Shown: piece after piece, positions 1-4,892 of the stretch
Layout: the number at the start of each line of letters is the position of its first letter
Position numbering within the stretch: position 1 is the first letter of the stretch
Source: Paracoccaceae bacterium
Lineage (GTDB): Bacteria > Pseudomonadota > Alphaproteobacteria > Rhodobacterales > Rhodobacteraceae
Assembly: GCA_021767525.1 (NCBI GenBank)
Contig: JAASTF010000243.1
Span: forward strand, 1 to 5,185
Direction: 5' to 3'
Length of the DNA: 5,185 nucleotides
Notes under the pieces: generated by a model
Database searches by the model: none
Seen by the model: the letters and a program-made list of their open reading frames with translations, nothing else
Told to the model about the DNA's origin: nothing
Translations under genes and position numbers: made by a program

Positions 1-108
1 GATCCTGTCGCGGTCGCGCTGAAAGCACGAGCGAAAGGCGCTTTCCTCTTCGGTAAACCGCCGCCCGCGCGATTTTGCCGGGTCGCTGGCATAGGGCTGA
101 AGTGTCAT
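1..108 (-). CDS. dgt: dGTP triphosphohydrolase-like protein, N-terminal 36 codons (partial)
   Basis: The minus strand from an ATG at 108-106 reads MTLQPYASDPAKSRGRRF, then an acidic stretch and FQRDRDRI before the left window edge. This matches the recalled N-terminus of alphaproteobacterial deoxyguanosinetriphosphate triphosphohydrolase-like proteins (P-Y-A-x-D-P-x-x-S-R-G-R, then F-Q-R-D-R-D-R-I leading into a histidine-containing segment). Those HD-superfamily enzymes cleave dNTPs to nucleoside and triphosphate and help control the dNTP pool in the cytoplasm. The HD catalytic residues lie outside the window and cannot be checked. The ATG has only a weak purine-rich stretch upstream (GCAGGCAGCG, about 7 nt away), but it sits where the family normally begins. 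The gene is divergent from erpA, an arrangement I recall from related genomes. Family assignment is fairly secure; true substrate preference is not. Confidence 0.8.
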   Translation of the reverse strand, partial: MTLQPYASDPAKSRGRRFTEEESAFRSCFQRDRDRI

Positions 109-199
109 GTCGGGTCGCTGCCTGCGCTGTGCCTGTCTGTCCCGCAGTTAACCCGCGCCGCCCCGCGGTCACAACCCCGCGCGCGGGCCCGCCCTGCCC

Positions 200-228
200 T
201 TGAAACCCCGCGCCGTGCGCGACATATT
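200..228 (+). promoter_or_regulatory. Candidate sigma-70-type promoter for erpA
   Basis: TTGAAA at 200-205 (5 of 6 to the -35 consensus) is followed by a 17-nt spacer and CATATT at 223-228 (4 of 6 to the -10 consensus). The implied transcription start is near 235, giving a leader of about 27 nt before the erpA ATG. This is the best -35/-10 pair I see in the 109-261 divergent gap. I saw no clear Fe-S regulator (IscR) site. Prediction from pattern only. Confidence 0.45.
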
Positions 229-261
229 CATGAGATACCGCAACATCGCCGCGAGGCCCCG

Positions 262-585
262 ATGCAACTGCCCCCGAATGTCACCGAACGCGCCTTTGCC
301 CGGCTGGCCGAGATCGGCGCCGCCGATCAGGGCCAGGCGCTGCGCGTCGCGGTCGAGGGTGGCGGCTGCTCGGGCTTTCAATACGACATCCGCCTGGACG
401 ACCCGGCCGAGGATGACCTGGTGCTGGAAGGCAACGGGCAAAAGGTGGTGGTCGACAGCGTGTCGCTGCCGTTTCTGGCAGGGGCCACCATCGATTTCGC
501 GGACGAGCTGATCGGCGCGCGCTTTGTCATCGACAACCCCAACGCGGCCTCGTCTTGCGGCTGCGGCACGTCGTTCTCGATCTGA
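262..585 (+). CDS. erpA: A-type iron-sulfur cluster carrier/insertion protein (ErpA/IscA/HesB family)
   Basis: This 107-residue protein fits the usual 105-120 residue length of A-type carriers, which bind a [2Fe-2S] or [4Fe-4S] cluster in the cytoplasm and pass it from the assembly scaffold to apoenzymes. The three ligand cysteines of the family are present: Cys36 in GGGCSGF, and Cys99 and Cys101 in the C-terminal SSCGCG motif. The segment FLAGATIDFADELIGARFVI (residues 71-90) is the typical central strand region. The ATG at 262 has a GAGG about 6 nt upstream and begins right at the expected N-terminus; the longer overlapping reading in another frame from 200 is a shadow. ErpA, IscA and SufA are hard to separate by sequence alone. 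No isc or suf genes sit beside it, so erpA is the likely but not certain name. It ends 11 bp from the end of the convergent 346-residue gene, with no obvious terminator. Confidence 0.9.
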   Translation: MQLPPNVTERAFARLAEIGAADQGQALRVAVEGGGCSGFQYDIRLDDPAEDDLVLEGNGQKVVVDSVSLPFLAGATIDFADELIGARFVIDNPNAASSCGCGTSFSI

Positions 586-596
586 TCGGGCGCGGG

Positions 597-1637
597 TCAG
601 GCCCGCACGAATTGCGCGAAAAACGCGTCGAACCATGGCGCGGCCTCGGCCAGGGCCAGTGTCGATTGCGCAGATGCGCCCAGCGCCGGCAGCAGCTGCG
701 GGCGCATCCGCGCCCAATCGGCCGAACGTGCTTCGCCCAAGGTCAGCAATTTTTCTGAGAGCGCGCGCAAGGGTCCGTCCGGCGGCGGCATGTGAAACGC
801 GATGGACCCCGCGCGCAGGCTGCCCTCGCACAGCGCCGCACCGTCCAGCGCCAGCATCCAGCGCCCCATCAGCCAGTCATGATAACTGTCGGGCCCGGCC
901 GCCTGCGCGCCGCTGGTCAGCCGCGCCGCGCCCAGCCTTCCGCGCAGCCAGGCCTGCCACGCCTTCGGCACATCGGCCCCGGCAAATCGCAACGCGATAC
1001 AGATTTCGGCCAGCAGGTCGGAATTATGTTCCAGCAGCGCCACCAGCCCGGCATAGCGCAACGAGGTGATGGCCTGCCGCCCCAGCCCGGGGTCGCGCCG
1101 CCCGTATTCAGACAGGTAGAACACGATATGCGTCAGCTCGTATGCCGCCTTGCGGTTGGGCAGGGCAAAGGTGGCGCTGCGCTGCGTGAAGGCGCGCAAG
1201 CGGTCGGTCAGCCCCACATCGGCCACCGCCAGGCCCCGGCGCGCCAACAGGCGGCGCGCCTCGGCGCGTTGCAGATCGGACAGCTCGGCCTGCGCCAGCC
1301 CCTGCCGCGCCACGGTTTCGGCCATGCGCGCCGCGTGATCGCCCGGCAGGCCCATATCTTCAAGGTCCAGCGCGATGGACAGCAGGAACCGGTAATACTG
1401 CGGAAAGAATTTCAGGCGCTCGGGCAGGCTGTCATAGAACGGGCGATAGGGGGCCAGCAGATCGCAATCGCCCTGCCCCGTGGATTCCAGCACGTTCAAC
1501 AGCTCGGCGTTTTCCTTAAGCCAGAAAACATCGCCCGGCGCGCGCCTTTCGTCGCAAAAGGCGGTGACAAGGGCCGCCAGCGCGGCGGCCCCCGCTTGGG
1601 GCCGCGGGCGGCTGGCAAGTTGGATCACTTCGGCCAT
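597..1637 (-). CDS. Uncharacterised 346-residue soluble protein, second gene of the FSSGAAP-repeat cassette
   Basis: I do not recognise a characterised family. The protein has no signal peptide and no long hydrophobic segment, and it is rich in Ala, Leu and Arg, so it is probably a cytosolic helical protein. Segments that look conserved and possibly functional are FWLKENAELLNVLESTG (38-54), FYDSLPERLKFFPQYYRFLL (67-86), YELTHIVFYLSEYG with His170 (166-179), EHNSDLLAEICIALRFAG (203-220) and SYHDWLMGRWML (251-262). The middle His-aromatic block is the best candidate for an active or binding site, but I see no nucleotide-binding, radical-SAM, YcaO, LanB/LanC or protease signature. It starts 32 nt after the stop of the repeat-protein gene, with GGGGG about 5 nt before the ATG, so the two are almost certainly co-transcribed and may work together. 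The dense local coding pattern supports a real gene. Possible roles are maturation, binding or control of the repeat protein; all are inference. Confidence 0.8.
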   Translation of the reverse strand: MAEVIQLASRPRPQAGAAALAALVTAFCDERRAPGDVFWLKENAELLNVLESTGQGDCDLLAPYRPFYDSLPERLKFFPQYYRFLLSIALDLEDMGLPGDHAARMAETVARQGLAQAELSDLQRAEARRLLARRGLAVADVGLTDRLRAFTQRSATFALPNRKAAYELTHIVFYLSEYGRRDPGLGRQAITSLRYAGLVALLEHNSDLLAEICIALRFAGADVPKAWQAWLRGRLGAARLTSGAQAAGPDSYHDWLMGRWMLALDGAALCEGSLRAGSIAFHMPPPDGPLRALSEKLLTLGEARSADWARMRPQLLPALGASAQSTLALAEAAPWFDAFFAQFVRA

Positions 1638-1669
1638 GTCAGCCCCCGCGCGCCGTGGTCGATCCGCGC

Positions 1670-1999
1670 TCAGGCGCCCGACGAAAACAGGTGCGTGCCC
1701 GTTCCGTCGTCAAGCCGCGCCTGCGCCGCCGGCGCCGCGCCCGAACTGAACAAGGACACCAATTCGCCCGTCACCGGCGCCGCCCCGGACGAGAAAAGAC
1801 CGGTTTCCGCGCCGGTGGTCAGATCGGCGCTCATCATCGGTGCCGCGCCCGACGAAAACATCTCGACCGCGCTGCCGGTGAACAGGTCGCTGCTGCTGGG
1901 CGCCGCGCCCGACGAGAACATCTCGACCGCCTCGCCGCCGTGCAGGCAGGCGTCGATCGATGCGGCATGGGTTTCGGCGGACTTGCGAATTGCTGTCAT
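1670..1999 (-). CDS. Small FSSGAAP-repeat protein (109 residues), possible multi-core peptide precursor
   Basis: The family is unknown to me. After an N-terminal region of about 26 residues with one cysteine (Cys18, in SIDACLHGGEAVE), the protein has five copies of [M/L]FSSGAAP, at residues 27-34, 47-54, 68-75, 83-90 and 104-109 (the last stops at LFSSGA). Periods are 20, 21, 15 and 21 residues. Linkers are variable but share a loose acidic-Leu...Thr-Gly pattern (SSSDLFTG, MMSADLTTG, VTGELV). There is no signal peptide or membrane segment. The start is well supported: AAAGGAG sits 8 nt before the ATG, with a TTGACG further upstream. Synonymous codons differ between copies (for example TTG TTC AGT TCG against CTT TTC TCG TCC), which argues for selection on the peptide and so for a real gene. 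It leads a two-gene operon with the 346-residue protein. It could be a RiPP-like precursor, a protein displaying repeated docking motifs, or a regulator; the sequence does not decide. Confidence 0.82.
   Translation of the reverse strand: MTAIRKSAETHAASIDACLHGGEAVEMFSSGAAPSSSDLFTGSAVEMFSSGAAPMMSADLTTGAETGLFSSGAAPVTGELVSLFSSGAAPAAQARLDDGTGTHLFSSGA
1673..1921 (-). repeat. Five in-frame coding repeats of [M/L]FSSGAAP
   Basis: On the minus strand the 24-nt units lie at 1898-1921 (MFSSGAAP), 1838-1861 (MFSSGAAP), 1775-1798 (LFSSGAAP), 1730-1753 (LFSSGAAP) and 1673-1690 (LFSSGA then stop). The eight-residue core is invariant apart from Met/Leu at its first position and the truncation of the last copy. 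The copies differ mostly at silent positions. The units are protein repeats inside an open frame, with spacers of 7-13 residues. Confidence 0.92.
1839..1930. repeat. Near-identical 32-bp direct repeat pair, 60 bp apart
   Basis: Positions 1839-1870 and 1899-1930 match at 30 of 32 bases, differing at 1841/1901 and 1856/1916. The offset is exactly 60 bp, which equals one 20-residue unit of the repeat protein and preserves the frame. It covers the AVEMFSSGAAP segment in the first two copies. The closeness suggests the N-terminal-most two units arose by a relatively recent 60-bp tandem duplication, while the other three copies are older. Confidence 0.85.
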
Positions 2000-2007
2000 G
2001 ACTTACT

Positions 2008-2014
2008 CTCCTTT
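2008..2014 (-). promoter_or_regulatory. Strong Shine-Dalgarno site for the repeat-protein gene
   Basis: The minus strand reads AAAGGAG 8 nt before the ATG at 1999. It is the best ribosome binding site in the window and fixes the start of the repeat protein. It suggests efficient translation, in contrast to the modest GGGGG site before the downstream 346-residue gene; the two products may be made in unequal amounts. Confidence 0.75.
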
Positions 2015-2019
2015 GGGTT

Positions 2020-2058
2020 GTGTAAAGTAAAGCAAATACACTTTTGCGTGTGCGTCAA
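2020..2058 (-). promoter_or_regulatory. Candidate promoter/operator of the repeat cassette
   Basis: On the minus strand, TTGACG (2058-2053) is a 5-of-6 match to a -35 element. An AT-rich tract follows (GTGTATTTGCTTTACTTTACAC, 2041-2020), in an otherwise GC-rich region. No hexamer at 16-18 nt spacing is a good -10 (best is TTTGCT at 16 nt), so either the promoter is weak or activator-dependent, or another sigma factor is used. The AT tract contains the inverted repeat GTGTA-N12-TACAC (arms 2037-2041 and 2020-2024), which has the size of a dimeric regulator site just downstream of the -35. Promoter presence is likely; exact elements are uncertain. Confidence 0.42.
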
Positions 2059-2100
2059 CTGATTCTTTCTACTTATGGTCGCAGCTTGCGGATCGCCCTT

Positions 2101-2116
2101 GCACCGGGCGCGGTGC
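2101..2116 (+). other. Small hairpin in the xthA upstream region
   Basis: GCACCG-GGCG-CGGTGC is a perfect 6-bp stem with a 4-nt loop, located 39 nt before the xthA ATG. No T-tract follows, so it is not an intrinsic terminator. It may form in the xthA leader RNA or may be a protein-binding palindrome. A very weak promoter reading overlaps it (TTGCAC 2099-2104, 17 nt, GATAGA 2122-2127), each half only 3 of 6 to consensus. In a GC-rich genome such a stem can arise by chance. Confidence 0.3.
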
Positions 2117-2154
2117 TGCGCGATAGAAACCCCCAGCTTGCAAAGGGGCCGCAC

Positions 2155-2961
2155 ATGAAAATCGCCACTTTCAACATCAACGGCATCAAGGCCCGGCATC
2201 AGGCCCTGTGCGATTGGCTGGACGACGCCCAGCCCGACATCGCCATCCTGCAAGAGATCAAGTCGGTCGATGACGCCTTTCCGACCGAGCTTTTCGAGGA
2301 TCGCGGCTACAATGTCGAAACACATGGTCAAAAAAGTTTTAACGGCGTCGCGATTCTGTCGAAGCTCCCGCTCGAAGACGTGACGCGCGGCCTGCCCGGC
2401 GACGACAGCGACGAACAGGCCCGCTATATCGAGGCGACCGTGGTGGGCAAAACCGCGATCCGCCTGTGCGGGCTTTACCTACCCAACGGCAACCCGGTTG
2501 AACTGACGGATGAAGGTCACCCCGTAGAGGGCGGAAAATACGCCTATAAACTGGCCTGGATGGAGCGGCTGCGCGTCCGCGCGCAAGACCTGCTGGCGCA
2601 GGAAACGCCGTTCCTGATGGCGGGCGATTACAACATTATCCCGCAAGAGGAAGACGCCAAAAGCCCCGACAAATGGCGCGAGGATGCGCTGTTTCGTCCC
2701 GAAAGCCGCGCCGCCTTTCGCCGCATCCTGAACCTTGGCCTGACCGAGGCGTTCCGCGCCCGCGTGCAGGCCCCGGGGCACTATTCCTTCTGGGATTACC
2801 AGGCCGGCGCCTGGAACCGCGACGAGGGGATTCGCATCGACCACTTCCTGCTCAGCCCGCAGGTGGCCGACCTGATGACCGACTGCCAGATCGACCGTGA
2901 CCTGCGCGGGCGCGAAAAGCCGTCCGATCACGTGCCGGTCTGGATCACGCTGGACAATTAA
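2155..2961 (+). CDS. xthA: Exodeoxyribonuclease III (AP endonuclease, Xth family)
   Basis: This 268-residue protein matches the family length (E. coli ExoIII is 268). It acts in base-excision repair, cutting 5' of abasic sites and removing nucleotides and blocking groups from 3' ends of duplex DNA, with Mg2+. The endonuclease/exonuclease/phosphatase active-site set is complete: Asn7 in FNING, Glu34 in LQEIK, Tyr108 in LYLPNG, Asp158 and Asn160 in GDYN, Asp229 and His230 in RIDH, and Asp258 and His259 in SDHVPVW. The frame stays open upstream to a TTG at 2044, but the ATG at 2155 is preferred because the protein then begins exactly at the family N-terminus (MKIATFNING) and AAGGGG lies about 6 nt before it. 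It is divergent from the repeat cassette (155-bp gap) and convergent with the monooxygenase gene. No sign of damage or transfer. Confidence 0.97.
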   Translation: MKIATFNINGIKARHQALCDWLDDAQPDIAILQEIKSVDDAFPTELFEDRGYNVETHGQKSFNGVAILSKLPLEDVTRGLPGDDSDEQARYIEATVVGKTAIRLCGLYLPNGNPVELTDEGHPVEGGKYAYKLAWMERLRVRAQDLLAQETPFLMAGDYNIIPQEEDAKSPDKWREDALFRPESRAAFRRILNLGLTEAFRARVQAPGHYSFWDYQAGAWNRDEGIRIDHFLLSPQVADLMTDCQIDRDLRGREKPSDHVPVWITLDN

Positions 2962-3023
2962 ACCGCCGCGCGACGCCCGGCACCCGCCCGAGCCAAGGCC
3001 ACAGGCCGAAGACGAGGCATCAT

Positions 3024-3042
3024 GCGCGCGCGGCACGCGCGC
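3024..3042. terminator. GC-rich hairpin between convergent genes, possible terminator without T-tract
   Basis: GCGCGCG (3024-3030) pairs with CGCGCGC (3036-3042) around a 5-nt loop, in the 90-bp gap where xthA and the monooxygenase gene converge. The stem is strong and could work for either strand, but neither side has a T-run, so it is not a classical intrinsic terminator. Rho-dependent ending is just as plausible. Simple GC alternation makes a chance stem possible. Confidence 0.35.
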
Positions 3043-3051
3043 CCCGCTGGG

Positions 3052-4221
3052 TCACGCCGCCCTGGTGATGTCGTAGCCATAAAGCCAGTCGAACTGGTGC
3101 AGCATCCGGCCCGGCGCCAGCGTGCCGCCCAGCCGCAGCGCCAAATGCGCCGCCCCGCGCAAAGGCGGAAAGCTCAGGTGGTATTTCCACGCATTGCGGC
3201 TGGCCGCCGCGATCACCCGGCGCGCACGGGCGGCCCTCAGCGCCTGGTAACGCGCCAGCGCCGCGGGCATGTCGGCGCTTTCCTGCAAGGCGCGGCGCAG
3301 CCCCCACGCGTCTTCCAGCGCCATGTTCGCACCCTGCGCCAGGAAGGGCAGCGTGGGATGCGCCGCGTCGCCCAGCAAGGCGCAGCTTTCATCGTGCCAG
3401 ACCGGCGCGACGGGATGGCGGAACAGGCCCCATTGCCGCACCTCGCCCACCCGCGCCAGCATCGCGGTCACATCGCTGCCGAAATCGTCGAATGCCTTGC
3501 GCAGGTTGGCCGGGTCGTCCTGCTGCGTCCAGCTTTCGGCCACCCAGTCGCGCTGCTCGCGCACCGCGACGATGTTCAGGATCGACCCGTCCCGCAGCGG
3601 ATAGCTGACCACGTGCCGCCCCGGGCCCATATGCACATGCACCTGCGCGCCGCGCCGCTCGACATTGGGCACCACCGCCCGCCACGCCACCTGGCGGGTA
3701 AAGAACGGCGCCGCCGGGCCGTTCAGCATCGGCCGCATCACCGAATGCAACCCATCGGCACCGATCACCAGGTCGGCGTCGCGCGTGTCGCCGTTCTGCA
3801 GGATCACCCGCGGACGCGCGCCGGGTTCGACCCGGGCCACCTGCTGCAACAGCCGGATCTTGACACCGGCATCGCGGGCCGCGCGCGCCAGAACGTCGAT
3901 GATGTCGGCCCGGTGCACGAAATGGTAATCGCGCCGCGCCAGGCGTGTCAGGTCCAGACGCAGCACCTCGCCCATGCGGTAATCGCGCAGGCTGACCGCC
4001 TCGCCCTGCACCGAGCGGTCCGCCAGCGCCGCATCCAGCCCCAGCGCCCGCAGCACGGCAAACCCGTTCGGGCTGACCTGGATACCGGCCCCCACTTCGG
4101 AAATCTCGGGCGCCTGTTCCAGCACGGTGACATCCGCCCCCGCCATCGCCAGCGCCCGCGCCGCGGCCAGGCCGCCGATGCCACCGCCGATCACCAATGT
4201 CTTGATCCGGCTCAGATCCAT
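3052..4221 (-). CDS. FAD-dependent monooxygenase, salicylate-hydroxylase-like
   Basis: This 389-residue protein is a class A flavoprotein hydroxylase, a group that uses NAD(P)H and O2 to hydroxylate an aromatic or related substrate. The three family motifs are present: the dinucleotide-binding GGGIGG at 12-17 with Glu35 ending the second strand (VTVLE) to bind the FAD ribose; the DG motif GADGLHS at 154-160; and the GD motif LLGDAAHPTLPFLAQGANMALEDA at 283-304. The C-terminal FDWLYGYD (377-384) is typical of salicylate and 3-hydroxybenzoate hydroxylase-like members. There is no membrane segment, so it is cytosolic. No ring-cleavage or other catabolic gene is nearby, so the substrate is unknown and a specific name would be a guess. 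The ATG at 4221 has GAGGGCAGGG just upstream. It lies 75 bp downstream of dksA on the same strand, with dksA's terminator between, so it is not a simple operon partner. Confidence 0.9.
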   Translation of the reverse strand: MDLSRIKTLVIGGGIGGLAAARALAMAGADVTVLEQAPEISEVGAGIQVSPNGFAVLRALGLDAALADRSVQGEAVSLRDYRMGEVLRLDLTRLARRDYHFVHRADIIDVLARAARDAGVKIRLLQQVARVEPGARPRVILQNGDTRDADLVIGADGLHSVMRPMLNGPAAPFFTRQVAWRAVVPNVERRGAQVHVHMGPGRHVVSYPLRDGSILNIVAVREQRDWVAESWTQQDDPANLRKAFDDFGSDVTAMLARVGEVRQWGLFRHPVAPVWHDESCALLGDAAHPTLPFLAQGANMALEDAWGLRRALQESADMPAALARYQALRAARARRVIAAASRNAWKYHLSFPPLRGAAHLALRLGGTLAPGRMLHQFDWLYGYDITRAA

Positions 4222-4239
4222 GCCCTGCCCTCGGTAATG

Positions 4240-4268
4240 AAAAAACGCCGAGGCGGCGGCCCCGGCGT
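4240..4268 (-). terminator. Intrinsic terminator of dksA
   Basis: On the minus strand ACGCCGGGGC (4268-4259), loop CGCC, and GCCTCGGCGT (4254-4245) form a 10-bp stem with one G-U wobble, followed directly by a six-T tract (4245-4240). On the plus strand the wobble becomes an A-C mismatch and no T-run follows, so it acts in the dksA direction. It starts 28 bp after the dksA stop and its T-tract ends only 18 bp before the monooxygenase ATG. Confidence 0.88.
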
Positions 4269-4296
4269 CCTTGCAGTCTGGGGTCGTCGCGGCGCG

Positions 4297-4719
4297 TCAA
4301 TCGTCGCGATGCACCTTTTCACGACGCTCGTGACGCTCTTGCGCCTCAAGGCTCATCGTGGCGATCGGGCGCGCGTCCAGCCGTTTCAGGCTGATCGGCT
4401 CGCCGGTCACCTCGCAATAGCCGTATTCGCCCTCTTCCAGGCGACGCAGCGCCGCGTCGATCTTGGCCACCAGCTTGCGCTGGCGGTCGCGCGTGCGAAG
4501 TTCAATCGCGCGATCGGTTTCTTCGCTGGCCCGGTCGGCAATATCGGGGATATTGCGCGTGCTTTCCTGCAAGCCTTCGATCGTGTCGCGGCTGTCTTCC
4601 AGCAGCTCGGCTTTCCAGGCAACCAGCTTGCGACGGAAGTATTCCGTCTGCCGCTCGTTCATGAATGGTTCATCTTCCGCCGGTCGATAATCGTCGGGAA
4701 GAAAGACTTCGGCTTTCAT
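4297..4719 (-). CDS. dksA: RNA polymerase-binding transcription factor DksA (zinc-cysteine-poor type)
   Basis: DksA binds the RNA polymerase secondary channel and, with ppGpp, reshapes promoter output during starvation. From the ATG at 4719 the protein is 140 residues (E. coli 151). A coiled coil runs from about residue 20 to 100, and its tip keeps the Asp-Arg-Ala triad (IPDIADRAS; Asp62, Ala64), matching the E. coli tip residues Asp74 and Ala76 needed for function. The C-terminal zinc-finger fold is recognisable (GYCEVTGEPISLKRLDARP), but only the first of four zinc cysteines remains (Cys102); the others are Thr105, Ser123 and Ala126. This is known for several alphaproteobacterial DksA proteins and does not imply loss of function. 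The ATG at 4719 has GGGAG 5 nt upstream and gives the usual start MKAEVFLPDDYRP. An in-frame ATG at 4767 with AGGGGG upstream is a possible alternative; the one at 4803 lies upstream of the predicted transcription start. Confidence 0.95.
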   Translation of the reverse strand: MKAEVFLPDDYRPAEDEPFMNERQTEYFRRKLVAWKAELLEDSRDTIEGLQESTRNIPDIADRASEETDRAIELRTRDRQRKLVAKIDAALRRLEEGEYGYCEVTGEPISLKRLDARPIATMSLEAQERHERREKVHRDD

Positions 4720-4787
4720 ATCCGCTCCCTCATCAAGGCCAACTGCATTCAGGCTTTCCTGTGGCATGTGGCACCCCCTCGGGCAGG

Positions 4788-4816
4788 CAAATACACCCGC
4801 CACCGGGGTTTGTCAC
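4788..4816 (-). promoter_or_regulatory. Candidate sigma-70-type promoter for dksA
   Basis: On the minus strand GTGACA (4816-4811, 5 of 6 to the -35) is followed by a 17-nt spacer and TATTTG (4793-4788, 3 of 6 to the -10). Transcription would start near 4780, leaving a leader of about 60 nt before the preferred ATG at 4719. The -10 lies in the 10-mer GTGTATTTGC that also occurs upstream of the repeat cassette. Pattern-based only. Confidence 0.42.
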
Positions 4817-4892
4817 TACCCCAAAAACGGGAAAGCACAAGCGCGCATTGCCGGGCCGCGCGCATCACGCTAGGTTGCCGCGCAACGCGTAT

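Noticed and set aside
592..606. GCGGG-TCAGG-CCCGC hairpin at the erpA/346-residue gene junction as a terminator
   Set aside because: The stem is only 5 bp with no T-tract on either side, overlaps a stop codon, and is easily expected by chance at this GC content.
169..831. 220-codon minus-strand frame opposite erpA
   Set aside because: It overlaps a clear ErpA protein and the end of the 346-residue gene; its product is Arg/Ala-rich with no domain.
1673..1930. Repeats as a CRISPR array or non-coding tandem repeat
   Set aside because: Repeat spacing is irregular (15-21 codons), the frame is open throughout, the copies differ at silent sites and there are no cas genes.
792..2030. 412-codon open frame on the plus strand over the repeat cassette
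   Set aside because: It is antisense to the two cassette genes, low in complexity and without a credible ribosome binding site. The minus-strand genes have the strong ribosome binding site, the silent-codon repeat signal and better protein composition.
2044..2154. Upstream TTG extension of xthA
   Set aside because: The added 37 residues are not family-like, TTG is a rare start, and the ATG at 2155 has a ribosome binding site and the exact family N-terminus.
4720..4803. N-terminal extension of DksA to ATG 4803
   Set aside because: It would begin upstream of the predicted transcription start. Related DksA proteins start at MKAEVF, where GGGAG is also present. The intermediate ATG at 4767 is kept only as an alternative.
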